Positions 34,398 through 43,562 of a DNA stretch of 64,000 nucleotides are shown here, in pieces; within the stretch, counting starts at the first letter, position 1; the number at the start of each line of letters is the position of its first letter. Position numbers and translations under genes: made by a program. The notes below the pieces were generated by a model. That model had not been told where the DNA came from, searched no databases, and was given only the letters and a program-made list of their open reading frames with translations. The stretch comes from Candidatus Melainabacteria bacterium (GTDB lineage: Bacteria > Cyanobacteriota > Vampirovibrionia > 2-02-FULL-35-15): the NCBI GenBank assembly GCA_023250195.1, contig JAHFBF010000002.1, positions 124,001-188,000 on the forward strand, in the 5' to 3' direction.

Positions 34398-36311
34398 TTA
34401 ATTGCTGGGTTTAAACTCAGCATCTATTACATCATCGTTAGGATCGGGTGTTTTCTTAGCTCCAACAGGCTCCTGTTCAGAACCGGTACTTTTTTGATTT
34501 TCCGGCTGAGAAGTTTTTGTAGCAAGTGAATACGAGGCTTCCTGTAAATCCTTAGTCAAAGTCTTTATTTTACTAATATCGGACTTGTCTTTTATAGCCT
34601 GCCTGAGATCATTTAACAGTTGTTCAACCTTTGCTTTTTCTGTCTGAGGAATATTATCTTTCAACTCAGATAATTGTCTTTCAACACTGTAAACAAGACT
34701 GTCAGCTTTATTTCTTTCTTCCACTTCTTCTTTTCGTTTTTGATCTTCAGAAGAGTGTGATTCTGCAGCTTTAACCATCTTGTCAATTTCATCTTTGGTT
34801 AAATTTGTTGATGCTGTGATTGTAATTTTTTGCTCTTTTGACGTAGCCTGATCTTTTGCAGTTACACTTAAAATACCATTTGCATCAATATCCAATATGA
34901 CTTCAATTTTCGGAATTCCTCTTGGTGATGATGGGATACCTTCAAGATGAAATTCTCCTAATAGTTTATTGTCAGCTGCAATGGGTCTTTCTCCCTGATA
35001 AACTTTTATATCAACTCTTGTCTGGTTGTCATCAGCAGTACTAAATATCTCTGATTTTCTTGTAGGAATTGTGGTGTTTCTGTCAATTAACTTTGTAAAT
35101 ACTCCTCCTAAAGTCTCGATGCCTAGACTTAGTGGCGTGACATCCAATAAAACTACGTCTTTAACTTCACCAGCTAATATCCCAGCCTGAATGGCTGCTC
35201 CTACAGCAACAACTTCATCAGGATTTACTCCCTGATTAGGTTCTTTCCCTGTTAAATCTTTAACTAATTTGATAACCGCAGGAATTCTTGTAGAACCACC
35301 AACTAAAACCACCTCATCAATTTGACCGGTATTTAGTTTTGAATCATCCAATGCTCTCTTTACCGGGCCTCTTACTCTTTCAAAAAGGTCATGGCAGAGA
35401 TCTTCAAATTTAGCCCTGGTTAATTTCATCTCGAGGTGCTTTGGACCGTTTTGATCAGCAGTAATAAATGGAAGACTTATAGTTGTTTCCATAAGGGTTG
35501 AAAGTTCAATTTTTGCTTTTTCACTGGCTTCAGTTAATCTTTGAAGTGCCTGCCTGTCTTTCCTTAAATCAATTCCTTCAAGCTTAACAAATTCTTCTGC
35601 AACCCAGTGAACTATTTTCTGGTCAAAATCATCTCCTCCTAATCTGGAGTCTCCGTTTGTTGCCTTGACTTCAAATACGCCGTCACCAACTTCCAGGATA
35701 CTTACATCAAAAGTACCTCCACCAAGGTCAAAAACAAGGATTGTTTCATCAGCTTTTTTATCAAGACCATAAGCTAAAGCTGCTGCAGTAGGCTCATTGA
35801 TTATTCTAAGTACATCAAGCCCGGCAATAGTTCCTGCATCTTTGGTGGCCTGTCTCTGACTATCATTAAAGTAGGCTGGTACAGTAATTACTGCACTTGT
35901 AACTTTTTCACCAATATATTTTTCTGCATCTTCTTTTAGCTTTCTTAAAATCATTGCGGAAATTTCTTGGGGAGTATATTCCTTGCTATCTACCTCAACA
36001 ACAACAGCATTATCTTTCTCTTTTTTTGTTTTATAAGAAACATAGCTGCGTTCAGGTTCGGTTTCATCATAGGTGTGACCCATAAAACGTTTAATACTTG
36101 AAACGGTTTTTTCAGGATTTAATTCTCTCTGTCTTTTGGCAATCTGACCAACAACCCGTTCTCCGTTTTTTAAAAATCCTACAACAGAAGGAGTAGTTCT
36201 ATTCCCTTCAGAATTAGGAATTACAGTTGCATTTCCGCCTTCCATTACGGCAACTACAGAATTTGTAGTTCCTAAATCGATTCCTACTACTTTGCCTTTT
36301 CTCTGGTTCAT
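34398..36311 (-). CDS. dnaK: Chaperone DnaK (Hsp70)
   Basis: The 637-residue protein is a full-length DnaK. The phosphate-1 motif [13 protein letters not shown] (9-21), phosphate-2 [25 protein letters not shown], the linker [18 protein letters not shown], the beta-sandwich substrate-binding domain, the helical lid and the usual acidic tail DDVIDAEF are all present. It folds and protects proteins in an ATP cycle with DnaJ and GrpE, neither of which is encoded nearby. A strong AAAAGGAG ribosome-binding site precedes the ATG. I looked for a CIRCE element upstream and found none. A TTGACA occurs on the minus strand at 36462-36457 without a good -10 partner. Confidence 0.98.
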   Translation of the reverse strand: MNQRKGKVVGIDLGTTNSVVAVMEGGNATVIPNSEGNRTTPSVVGFLKNGERVVGQIAKRQRELNPEKTVSSIKRFMGHTYDETEPERSYVSYKTKKEKDNAVVVEVDSKEYTPQEISAMILRKLKEDAEKYIGEKVTSAVITVPAYFNDSQRQATKDAGTIAGLDVLRIINEPTAAALAYGLDKKADETILVFDLGGGTFDVSILEVGDGVFEVKATNGDSRLGGDDFDQKIVHWVAEEFVKLEGIDLRKDRQALQRLTEASEKAKIELSTLMETTISLPFITADQNGPKHLEMKLTRAKFEDLCHDLFERVRGPVKRALDDSKLNTGQIDEVVLVGGSTRIPAVIKLVKDLTGKEPNQGVNPDEVVAVGAAIQAGILAGEVKDVVLLDVTPLSLGIETLGGVFTKLIDRNTTIPTRKSEIFSTADDNQTRVDIKVYQGERPIAADNKLLGEFHLEGIPSSPRGIPKIEVILDIDANGILSVTAKDQATSKEQKITITASTNLTKDEIDKMVKAAESHSSEDQKRKEEVEERNKADSLVYSVERQLSELKDNIPQTEKAKVEQLLNDLRQAIKDKSDISKIKTLTKDLQEASYSLATKTSQPENQKSTGSEQEPVGAKKTPDPNDDVIDAEFKPSN

Positions 36312-36714
36312 TTCTAACTCCTTTTACCTGTCTACTATTATTTATAGAGTATAAATCGATATATTTCCTAACTGTTCATGTTCTTTTAATTTTTTTGTCT
36401 AATATTAATATCTTTTTCATATTTTTATACCATAATCGTTATTACCTTTTCTTAATTGTCAACAAAACACCCTGGTTTCTATATACAAGCTTAGCTATTG
36501 TCTGAAAATGAAAGCTGTATTACAAGGTTTATTTATCCTATATATGAAATAAAACAACTTACTAAGAATCTTTTTCAACAAATAAGCAGAAAGAATTATT
36601 TAGTTTATGCTTTTAAAGTTAACAAACCAATTTTAACTTAAAAGCTTGAAAAGATTTTAAGTTAGTTTTAGTAAATTAAGATAACAGATTCAAGCAGAAC
36701 ACAGGAGAAAGAAA
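36312..36714. other. 403-base non-coding divergent spacer dnaK/ferredoxin
   Basis: The gap must contain promoters for both neighbours, but no full match is evident. A perfect 10-bp inverted repeat, TAACTTAAAA/TTTTAAGTTA (36634-36664, 11-base loop), lies 50 bases before the ferredoxin ATG and could be an operator. A minus-strand TTGACA lies at 36457-36462. No structured RNA was recognised. Confidence 0.5.
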
Positions 36715-36945
36715 ATGTCATATACGATAGTTAGTGATGTTTGTGAAGCAAAGGCAGATTGCATACCAGTATGCCCAGTAGATTGTATTCATTGGATTAA
36801 AGATAAAGCATGGAAAAATGTAAAGGGTCTTGAGTCTACCTATATTGATAATGAAACCTGCATTGATTGTGGAGCCTGTTTAGCGGCATGTCCTGTAGAG
36901 GGCGCTATTCTTGATGAATGGAAGCCTGAACTTCAAAAATTATAG
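36715..36945 (+). CDS. Ferredoxin, 7Fe/8Fe type
   Basis: The 76-residue protein has two iron-sulfur binding motifs. The first is C10-x5-C16-x3-CPVDC, of the type seen in [3Fe-4S][4Fe-4S] ferredoxins; the second is CIDCGACLAACPVEG. Intervening loops and an acidic C-terminal tail complete a typical small bacterial ferredoxin. It would carry low-potential electrons in the cytoplasm; PreA/PreT or other oxidoreductases are possible partners, but nothing nearby points to one. AGGAGA lies seven bases before the ATG, and a good intrinsic terminator follows 27 bases after the stop codon. Confidence 0.93.
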   Translation: MSYTIVSDVCEAKADCIPVCPVDCIHWIKDKAWKNVKGLESTYIDNETCIDCGACLAACPVEGAILDEWKPELQKL

Positions 36946-36972
36946 ACTTAAACAATAAACTTATATCTATAT

Positions 36973-37001
36973 AAGCCTGCAGAAAAAACAGGCTTTTTTT
37001 G
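36973..37001 (+). terminator. Intrinsic terminator after the ferredoxin gene
   Basis: AAGCCTG (36973-36979) and CAGGCTT (36989-36995) form a 7-bp stem with a 9-base A-rich loop, followed by a run of T. It fits a Rho-independent terminator for a monocistronic ferredoxin transcript. Confidence 0.8.
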
Positions 37002-37206
37002 TTTTAGGGGGGAACCTCCTTATTATTTAAAACTACTTTATAACCTAAGGTTCTATTAAAAATCTGGTAAAAACAATAATTTACAGCAGTAAAATCTACA
37101 ATTTTGGGGATAACTACATGGGATAGTTACTTAAGGAAGCTGGAAAGCAGAAATACAAGTGGAGATTTTTCTATAAACGAAAAACCGGAACGTCAAAATA
37201 AATTAG
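37002..37206. other. Spacer holding a short open frame upstream of the TPR-YkgJ gene
   Basis: This stretch and the next 26 bases hold a 42-codon frame from a TTG at 37104 to a TGA at 37230-37232 (MGITTWDSYLRKLESRNTSG and on). Its residue composition looks protein-like, but it has no ribosome-binding site and ends inside a hairpin. It may be a leader peptide or chance. Confidence 0.25.
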
Positions 37207-37238
37207 CCGCTAAGAGCGGAGTGTTTTCTTGAAAACAC
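37207..37238 (+). promoter_or_regulatory. Twin hairpins just before a ribosome-binding site
   Basis: Two perfect inverted repeats follow one another. CCGCT-AAG-AGCGG (37207-37219) comes first, then GTGTTTTC-TT-GAAAACAC (37221-37238). The GGAG ribosome-binding site starts on the very next base (37239) and the ATG follows at 37249. The geometry suits a structure that affects ribosome access or an operator; the sequence alone does not say which. Confidence 0.5.
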
Positions 37239-37248
37239 GGAGCGATAA

Positions 37249-39258
37249 ATGAAGGAATCATTGCAGATATTAGGAGTTACTTCTTCAGGCTTAGAAGGAA
37301 TAGAAAACATTGTCTCAAATAAAAGAAATGATAACGAAGTATTTACTGAAATTGAGCAGATAATTAATCCTGAAGAAAGAGAACATTATTTAAGAAAACT
37401 ATTAGAAAGTAAACCTGATGGCTTTATAAAATCAAAACTTCTGTTAGCAGAGCAAATTAAAAATAAAGATCTTAAGTATGCTGTTGATTTGATTTTGTCT
37501 GCAACTTTAGCAGATCCTGTAGAGCCAAAATGTTACTTGCTGTTGGCAGAAATTGCATATGAAAACAAAGCATGGTTAGTCACAAATAATGTATGTGAAA
37601 TTGTTAAGTGGTTATGTCCAGAAGATAAAAGCGGTAAGAAAGAATTAGTTGTGAAAGCTGAGGAGATATTTGTTAAAACTAAGGAGAAAATTAAAAGTAA
37701 AGAACCTGACAGTTCAGAAGACGAATTCTGGAGAAGTAAAAATCCAAATAAATTGTGGATACTTGAAAAACTGTATTTTCAGGGAAAAATCAAGGAATTG
37801 ACAGAGCTTTGTTTTAAGCTTTTGCATTTATTTCGAGAAGATATAAACAACTATGAGACTGTCTACAAAGTACTTGTATTGGTTGATCAGAAAAAACCCT
37901 TTGAAAGATTCAAAGACTCCATTGAAAACTATCTAAAAGATGATCATTTAAATAAAAATTTATTTCTGGGGATGATCTGCTATCACTTTTTGGATTTTCA
38001 AACATCAATTAATTACTTAAACAATTCATTAAAATTAAATCCTACGAATTCAAAATCTTTATTTTATCTGGCGCTGAATCACTTGATGACCAACAATGTG
38101 AAAGACTTTATGAAAACCAGTGAAATAATTATACCGGGTCTAAACTTAACATTTATTGCACTTTATTTTATATTTGCAGCTGTAAGCAATTCTGTACTTG
38201 AAAAGGTAGAGTTTCCGAACCATAAAAACATTGCAAGGGAGCTTTCGCTTATACTTGAGAAACTTTTAAAGTGTGGTCAGTCTGAAGAAGTTTCAGTAAT
38301 TGAAAATAAGTTCAAGCAATTAAATTATAATTTAATCCTTCCATATTGGCAGTTGTATTTGGCAGAAGTTTATATAAAACAAAATCTTCTTGAAAAAGCG
38401 AAGGAAGTTTTGAATGATTGTATAGATTCAGATGTACACAGATTAAATTCATGGATTTACAGGCTTGAGGGAAAAGATGATTTGGCAGAAGTTGAATTAT
38501 TAAAATACAGACAAAGCTGGACGCCAAAAGAAAAAGAAGCAGGGTTCTATTGTCAGGCGATTAATTTAAATCTGCCGGAAGAAATTCCAAACAATATTGA
38601 GGAAATGCTTAAACATATTAAGGATGCATATAATCAGATTAAAGAAATTATTAAACAAATTGATCTTGAATATGGTTTAAACCCAATGACGTGTATAGAA
38701 GCGGGTTGTCAGGATTGCTGCAAAAAGACCTTTCCTACATTAACTTATACTGAATATCTTTATATGAGAGATTGGTTAGAGAAGCAGCCAGTGGATTTTA
38801 GAAACAAGATCCAGGATGAATCACTTAAAATAGTGAATCTATATCTGGAAAGATTTAAAAAGGATCCGCCATTTATGGTAGGTGATGTGGTTTTTACACA
38901 ATTTTATCCATTGGATTTTGTGTTTGATTGCCCATGTCTTGGGGACAACAAATGTAATGTTTATGAAGCAAGACCTTTTAGCTGTCGTGGTTATGGCTAT
39001 TCCAGCTATGGTGGGATAAGTTTTAAAGGATGTAATTATTTTTATGAACAATTCAGATCAGCTACAAAATTAAATAACATAAGAAAAGTTATAAGTGCGG
39101 TTTCGTTTTTTCACTTTGCAGGTTTAGTAGATGTAAAGCTGATTGGAAAGAAAGTTATGGCCCCAATTCCTGTCTGGTTTGCACAAAACCATGAAGAGAC
39201 TATAAGAAAGGTAAAGGAAACAATTAAAAACTCTGAAACAACGGCTTTACATCCTTAA
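37249..39258 (+). CDS. TPR-like protein fused to a YkgJ-type cysteine-cluster domain
   Basis: The 669-residue cytosolic protein has two parts. Residues about 40-440 are helical repeats of TPR type (for example FLGMICYHFLDFQTSINYLNNSLKLNPTNSKSLFYLALNHL near 240-280). The C-terminal part has a YkgJ-family metal-binding cluster: C482-x4-C-x2-CC at the start, then CPCLGDNKCNVYEARPFSCRGYG (about 565-587). The family is thought to bind iron or zinc, and its function is generally unknown. The fusion to a long TPR array is unusual and suggests a scaffolding or substrate-recognition role. The ATG is preceded by GGAG and the twin hairpins. The last 35 bases overlap the convergent aroB. Confidence 0.83.
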   Translation: MKESLQILGVTSSGLEGIENIVSNKRNDNEVFTEIEQIINPEEREHYLRKLLESKPDGFIKSKLLLAEQIKNKDLKYAVDLILSATLADPVEPKCYLLLAEIAYENKAWLVTNNVCEIVKWLCPEDKSGKKELVVKAEEIFVKTKEKIKSKEPDSSEDEFWRSKNPNKLWILEKLYFQGKIKELTELCFKLLHLFREDINNYETVYKVLVLVDQKKPFERFKDSIENYLKDDHLNKNLFLGMICYHFLDFQTSINYLNNSLKLNPTNSKSLFYLALNHLMTNNVKDFMKTSEIIIPGLNLTFIALYFIFAAVSNSVLEKVEFPNHKNIARELSLILEKLLKCGQSEEVSVIENKFKQLNYNLILPYWQLYLAEVYIKQNLLEKAKEVLNDCIDSDVHRLNSWIYRLEGKDDLAEVELLKYRQSWTPKEKEAGFYCQAINLNLPEEIPNNIEEMLKHIKDAYNQIKEIIKQIDLEYGLNPMTCIEAGCQDCCKKTFPTLTYTEYLYMRDWLEKQPVDFRNKIQDESLKIVNLYLERFKKDPPFMVGDVVFTQFYPLDFVFDCPCLGDNKCNVYEARPFSCRGYGYSSYGGISFKGCNYFYEQFRSATKLNNIRKVISAVSFFHFAGLVDVKLIGKKVMAPIPVWFAQNHEETIRKVKETIKNSETTALHP

Positions 39259-40339
39259 CTAAAATATCACTTACAATTTTAACCTTCCCAATTTTATCTA
39301 TAGGTAAAATAAATCTAAATTTTCCATCCTTGTTTTTCTTATCCAAGAGCATTGATTTTATGATTTTATTTAAATTAAACGGCTGCTCTAGCTTTGAAGG
39401 GAGTCCATAATCTGAAATTAGTTCTATTACAGAATCCAGCATCTGTTTTGAAATGAGATTTTCTTTAAATGCTAATTTGCTGGCAAGACACAGTCCTATA
39501 CTGACTGCTTCACCATGAGTATATTTCTTATAGTTAAATACTTGTTCTATACCATGGGCAAAAGTATGTCCCAGGTTTAATATTGCCCGTAAGTTTGACT
39601 CTTTTTCATCTTTACTTACTACCTGTGCTTTAACAAAAGCAGAGTAATAAATTATTTGCAGCAGCTCTTTCGTGTTTAATTTTAAAATCTTTTTTCTTTT
39701 GCTTTTTAAGAACTTAAAAAAATTGTTCTTTGAAAATCTTGTTTTTGCTGTTTTTTCAAGCAGAGCATATTTTATTACTTCTCCCATCCCGACCAGGAGC
39801 TCTCTTTTTGACAAGGTCTTAAGGGTTCTTGGATCAATAATGACAATCCTCGGCTGATAAAAAGTACCAAGCAGATTTTTCCCCTCTTTTATATTGATAG
39901 ATGTTTTTCCACCAATTGCAGCGTCAACCATCCCAAGTAAAGTAGTAGGAATACAAATAAAATTAATACCTCTATAATATATTGAAGCTGCAAAACCGGT
40001 CAGATCACTGATTACTCCGCCGCCAACAGCACAGAATGAATCACTTCTTTCGAATTTGTTTTTAATGGCAAAATTTGTGATTTTAAGTAGTGTGCTTAAA
40101 TCTTTATTTTCTTCTCCTGATTGCAGGACTAAAACAAAAGTTTTAAACCCTTTTTTAGTTAAGCTTTCTTTTACTTTTTGAACCCATATAGAAGGAACCT
40201 TGTTTTGTGTTACCAATAATATCTTTTTGCCTATATTAAGCTGATTAATATAGTTTCCGCTGGAGGATAAAATATTTTCTTTAATAAAAATATTGTAACT
40301 TTTTTCTTTCAGATTGACTTTTATTATTTTTTCGCTCAT
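39224..40339 (-). CDS. aroB: 3-dehydroquinate synthase
   Basis: The 371-residue enzyme has an N-terminal NAD-binding region with QSGEENKDLSTL and GGGVISDLTGFAASIYYRG. PTTLLGMVDAAIGGKTSIN follows, and then the zinc-binding C-terminal domain with GEVIKYALL, NLGHTFAHGIE and HGEAVSIG. It converts DAHP to 3-dehydroquinate, the second shikimate-pathway step. It lies four bases after aroK and the two form an operon. The insertion SKNNFFKFLKSKRKKILKLN (about 205-222) is somewhat basic. Its 3' end overlaps the convergent TPR-YkgJ gene by 35 bases. Confidence 0.96.
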   Translation of the reverse strand: MSEKIIKVNLKEKSYNIFIKENILSSSGNYINQLNIGKKILLVTQNKVPSIWVQKVKESLTKKGFKTFVLVLQSGEENKDLSTLLKITNFAIKNKFERSDSFCAVGGGVISDLTGFAASIYYRGINFICIPTTLLGMVDAAIGGKTSINIKEGKNLLGTFYQPRIVIIDPRTLKTLSKRELLVGMGEVIKYALLEKTAKTRFSKNNFFKFLKSKRKKILKLNTKELLQIIYYSAFVKAQVVSKDEKESNLRAILNLGHTFAHGIEQVFNYKKYTHGEAVSIGLCLASKLAFKENLISKQMLDSVIELISDYGLPSKLEQPFNLNKIIKSMLLDKKNKDGKFRFILPIDKIGKVKIVSDILVKDVKPLFQSF

Positions 40340-40343
40340 AGTT

Positions 40344-40883
40344 CTATGTATTAATTCTACTGTTTGTATTTAATAAACTAATAATTTCGTCTGCAATTTG
40401 ATCTATTTCCTTCTCTTCCGTATTAACCTGAAAATCTGCCTGAGCGTACATTCCCTTTCTTTCATTAAAGATTTCCTCAAGCTTTTTAACCGGATCTCCT
40501 TCATTAAGCAATAAAGGTCTTATCCTTTTTCCTTCGATTCTTTTATAAAGAGTGGCAGGTGAAGCATATAGTGCTATTATCCAGCCGGATTCTTTAAGAT
40601 AACGAAAATTCTCAGGATCTTTTATAGCTCCACCGCCTGTAGCAATTACAATTCCAACATATTGAGATATTTTTTTAATTACTTCTTTCTCAAAAGTCCT
40701 AAATTCATTTTCTCCACTGTCAAAGATCTCAGGTATTGTTTTACCTGACTTTCTTTCTATATATCTGTCAGTATCTATAAACCTTCTGCCCAGTTTTTTT
40801 GCAATTGTACGACCTATTGCGGACTTGCCGGAGCCCATTAAACCGATTAAAACTATGTTTTTTGCTTCGTCTATGATTTGCAT
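40344..40883 (-). CDS. aroK: Shikimate kinase
   Basis: The 179-residue P-loop kinase has Walker A GLMGSGKS (14-21), the shikimate-binding DTDRYIERKSGKTIPEIF and FR, GGGAIKDPEN, and the lid region KRIEGKRIRPLL. It phosphorylates shikimate at the 3-hydroxyl with ATP. It is the first gene of the aroK-aroB operon. No ribosome-binding site is present. A TATATA sequence ends seven bases before the ATG and a perfect 13-bp palindrome lies directly upstream, so the transcript may be leaderless and controlled at the promoter. Confidence 0.95.
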   Translation of the reverse strand: MQIIDEAKNIVLIGLMGSGKSAIGRTIAKKLGRRFIDTDRYIERKSGKTIPEIFDSGENEFRTFEKEVIKKISQYVGIVIATGGGAIKDPENFRYLKESGWIIALYASPATLYKRIEGKRIRPLLLNEGDPVKKLEEIFNERKGMYAQADFQVNTEEKEIDQIADEIISLLNTNSRINT

Positions 40884-40898
40884 GATTTTTTATATACC

Positions 40899-40929
40899 GC
40901 AACACAATTTTCTAATAAAATTGTGTTGC
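40899..40929. promoter_or_regulatory. 13-bp perfect inverted repeat upstream of aroK
   Basis: GCAACACAATTTT (40899-40911) and AAAATTGTGTTGC (40917-40929) surround a 5-base spacer, 15 bases from the aroK ATG. If the minus-strand TATATA just inside is the -10 box, the palindrome covers the promoter spacer and -35 region, a typical repressor-operator position. It could instead form an RNA hairpin. Confidence 0.6.
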
Positions 40930-40969
40930 TTTGCACAGTTTTTCTGATCTGTCCAACTTAACAGTATCC

Positions 40970-40999
40970 AGGTTTTGCCGAATAAATCGGACAAAACCT
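40970..40999. repeat. Short hairpin repeat, copy 1
   Basis: A 28-base core (40971-40998) has arms GGTTTTG and CAAAACC, an inner CCGA/TCGG pair, a 5-base loop (ATAAA) and one unpaired A at 40991. A flanking A/T adds another pair. A second copy with the same layout is at 63223-63250. It lies between aroK and dnaB, about 90 bases upstream of the aroK start. Confidence 0.7.
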
Positions 41000-41148
41000 T
41001 CCTTTGTAAGTTTCATTATTTTAGTCATTTTACAAATAAGCAGTTATAACAAACTATACAATTTTACATCTTTTTGACATCTTTGGTTCATATTACAAAT
41101 TATTCTCTTAATTCTCTTGTCATATAATTAATTAACCACAAAAAAAAG

Positions 41149-42555
41149 ATGAATCCAGAAGAAACAATTACAAAAAAAACAACCAACAAAACAGTTTTTA
41201 ATAGTACTGAAAACAATAATGCAAACAATGATAACTTTTTATTGTTGCCTCAGTCACAGGAAGCTGAACAGGCAGTTTTGGGTGCGATATTTGCTCAAAG
41301 TGATTGTTTAAATAAAATAATTGAACTGTTACCGAATCAGAATTGTTTTTACAGACCGGCACACCAAATTATATACAATGCGATTTTGAAGCTTTATGAC
41401 AGGAATGAAGCTATTGATCCGCTGACAGTTTCTGAATATCTTCAAAACAAAGATCAACTTGAAGAAATCGGTGGGAGATATTACCTGGGTCTTTTACTTT
41501 CACATTCACCTCTGGCTGTAAATGCTGAAAGATATGCTCAGATTGTAATGGAAAAATTTCTTCTTAGAGAAATAATTTTTACAGGTACTCAAATTGCAAA
41601 AATTGGCTATGAAGAAACTCAGGCAGAAAAAGCAATTGAAAAATCAGAACAATTAGTCTTTAATCTGGGACAAAAAAGAACTAATCAGACACTTACACCT
41701 ATAAGCAGCCTTGTTAACTCTACATGGGAAAGGCTTGAACAAAGAGAACAAAATAAAGGGGAGCTTCTTGGCTTAGATACAGGCTATTATGATTTAAATG
41801 CCCTGACATCTGGTTTACAAAAGTCTGATCTTATAGTTATAGCAGCAAGGCCAAGTATGGGCAAAACAGCCCTTTGCTTAAATATTGCAGAGCATGTAGG
41901 GATTACACAAAAAAAAATTATAGCCATGTTCAGTCTGGAAATGTCAAAAGAACAGGTTATACAGAGAATGGTATGTAGTCGTGCTGGTGTGGATGCAAAT
42001 AAAATGCGTTTTGGGCAGTTACAGCAGGATGACTGGACAAAATTAGGGATTGCATTTGGAGATCTTGGTGATGCACAAATTTATATTGATGATACAGCTG
42101 TTTTAAATGTGATGGAAATCAAAGCAAAGGCAAGAAGGTTAAAAGCTGAACTTGGAGATCTTGGACTAATAATTATTGACTACTTGCAGCTTATGGAAGG
42201 ACAAAGACCAGATAACAGGGTTCAGGAAATATCTGATATTTCCCGTGGATTAAAAGCACTTGCAAGAGAACTTGATGTTCCAGTAATTTCTATAAGCCAG
42301 CTTTCAAGAGCAGTTGAAGCCAGACAAAACAAAAGACCAATGCTTTCGGATTTACGTGAAAGCGGTTCAATTGAACAGGATGCTGACATCGTCATGTTTA
42401 TTTATCGTGATGAATACTATAATCCTGAAACTACAAATAAAGGTGAAACTGAAGTAATAATTGCCAAGCAGCGTAATGGTCCTACAGGAAGAATTACATT
42501 GTTATTCCAGCCAAATATTACCAAATTTAGAAATCCTGCTAGAACGTTTGTGTAA
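41149..42555 (+). CDS. dnaB: Replicative DNA helicase DnaB
   Basis: The 468-residue protein begins with a 25-residue Asn/Thr-rich tail, followed by the N-terminal helical domain (PQSQEAEQAVLGAIF, HQIIYNAILKLYDRNEAIDPLTV), a linker and the RecA-like motor. The motor has Walker A ARPSMGKTALCLN (about 233-245), Walker B LIIIDYLQLM, SQLSRAVEARQNKRPMLSDLRESGSIEQDAD and the arginine-finger region QRNGPTGRITLLF. It unwinds DNA at the replication fork. Length is standard and no intein is present. No ribosome-binding site is visible before the ATG. The 3' end overlaps the convergent ddl by 17 bases. Confidence 0.97.
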   Translation: MNPEETITKKTTNKTVFNSTENNNANNDNFLLLPQSQEAEQAVLGAIFAQSDCLNKIIELLPNQNCFYRPAHQIIYNAILKLYDRNEAIDPLTVSEYLQNKDQLEEIGGRYYLGLLLSHSPLAVNAERYAQIVMEKFLLREIIFTGTQIAKIGYEETQAEKAIEKSEQLVFNLGQKRTNQTLTPISSLVNSTWERLEQREQNKGELLGLDTGYYDLNALTSGLQKSDLIVIAARPSMGKTALCLNIAEHVGITQKKIIAMFSLEMSKEQVIQRMVCSRAGVDANKMRFGQLQQDDWTKLGIAFGDLGDAQIYIDDTAVLNVMEIKAKARRLKAELGDLGLIIIDYLQLMEGQRPDNRVQEISDISRGLKALARELDVPVISISQLSRAVEARQNKRPMLSDLRESGSIEQDADIVMFIYRDEYYNPETTNKGETEVIIAKQRNGPTGRITLLFQPNITKFRNPARTFV

Positions 42556-43528
42556 CATAAGAATCCTTACTTATGTTATGCAGTCTTGCCGTCTTTAAAA
42601 CCATCTCTACCACTTCATTATATTTAATTTCAGCACAGGCTGCCTGTGCTGGGAGATCGCTTGTATCGGTCATTCCGGGAAGTGAGTTTACTTCAAGCAA
42701 GTAAGGAATGTTTTTTTCATCCACTATATAATCAACTCTTCCAAAAGATGAACAGCCAATTAATGAAAAAATAGTCTTTGAAATATTGCCTATTTTAACT
42801 TCAGAATCTTTATCAAGATTTGCAGGAAGTATAAACTCAGTCATTCCCTTTGTATATTTTGCATGGTAGTCATAGAAATCAGCTTTAGGTTTCAATTCCA
42901 GTATAGGCAGAACTTTAAATTGTTTTTCAACTTCCAGGATGCTTACTGTAATTTCTCTGCCAGAGATATACTCTTCAATTAAATAGTCGGATACAGTTAA
43001 ATCGATTTTAGAAATTTTTTCTTCAAGTTCAGATAAACTCTTAATTTTAAAAGTGTTTACACTGGAGCCTTCATCACGCGGTTTCAAAAACACTGCTTTG
43101 CTTTTTTTGGAAAGTTCTTCCCAGGCATCTTTTATGTAAGAAGTATTTTTGTTATTTCTAGTCAGCAGGTATGAATTTGGGGTGTCTATTTTATTGTTCT
43201 GTGCAATTTGCTTAGTAAGCCACTTGTCCATTGACAGTGCACTTCCAAGCACAGAAGATCCTGTATATGGTATCTGTAGCCATTCAAGTATTCCTTGAAT
43301 AGTTCCATCCTCACCAAACTTCCCATGAGTTACTAAAAATGCTACTTCAATATTTTTGTGTTTTAAATCCAGCAAATCTTCAATCGTTTTTATATCTACT
43401 AATATTGAGTTATAACCTAAACTCTCCAATGCATTAAAGCAGTTTTTACCAGATCTCAGTGATATTTCCCTTTCACTGGACTTTCCCCCGCATAAGACAG
43501 CTATTTTAGTTTTCTTATCAATTTTCAT
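42539..43528 (-). CDS. ddl: D-alanine--D-alanine ligase
   Basis: The 329-residue ATP-grasp enzyme starts with AVLCGGKSSEREISLRSG and contains HGKFGEDGTIQGILEWLQIPYTGSSVLGSALSMDK, KPRDEGSSVNTFKI, LIEEYISGREITV, SSFGRVDYIV and EVNSLPGMTDTSDLP. It joins two D-alanines for the peptidoglycan precursor. The YTGSS segment has Tyr, which in Ddl enzymes is associated with D-Ala-D-Ala rather than D-lactate specificity, as I recall it; this detail is from memory. It is divergent from the DUF39 gene by 34 bases. Confidence 0.95.
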   Translation of the reverse strand: MKIDKKTKIAVLCGGKSSEREISLRSGKNCFNALESLGYNSILVDIKTIEDLLDLKHKNIEVAFLVTHGKFGEDGTIQGILEWLQIPYTGSSVLGSALSMDKWLTKQIAQNNKIDTPNSYLLTRNNKNTSYIKDAWEELSKKSKAVFLKPRDEGSSVNTFKIKSLSELEEKISKIDLTVSDYLIEEYISGREITVSILEVEKQFKVLPILELKPKADFYDYHAKYTKGMTEFILPANLDKDSEVKIGNISKTIFSLIGCSSFGRVDYIVDEKNIPYLLEVNSLPGMTDTSDLPAQAACAEIKYNEVVEMVLKTARLHNISKDSYVTQTF

Positions 43529-43562
43529 ATGGCAATATATACGATAAACTATTATTATACAA

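Noticed and set aside
36312-36714. CIRCE (HrcA) heat-shock element upstream of dnaK
   Set aside because: I looked for TTAGCACTC with its inverted partner and found none; the minus-strand TTGACA present lacks a good -10 box.
40911-41028. 38-codon minus-strand frame across the hairpin repeat and palindrome (MTKIMKLTKEGFVRF...)
   Set aside because: It has no ribosome-binding site and much of it is the repeat itself; it is more likely a read-through of non-coding repeat sequence.
41060-41148. Promoter for dnaB starting with TTGACA near 41070
   Set aside because: No -10 hexamer with normal spacing follows; the nearby TATAAT has no -35 partner.
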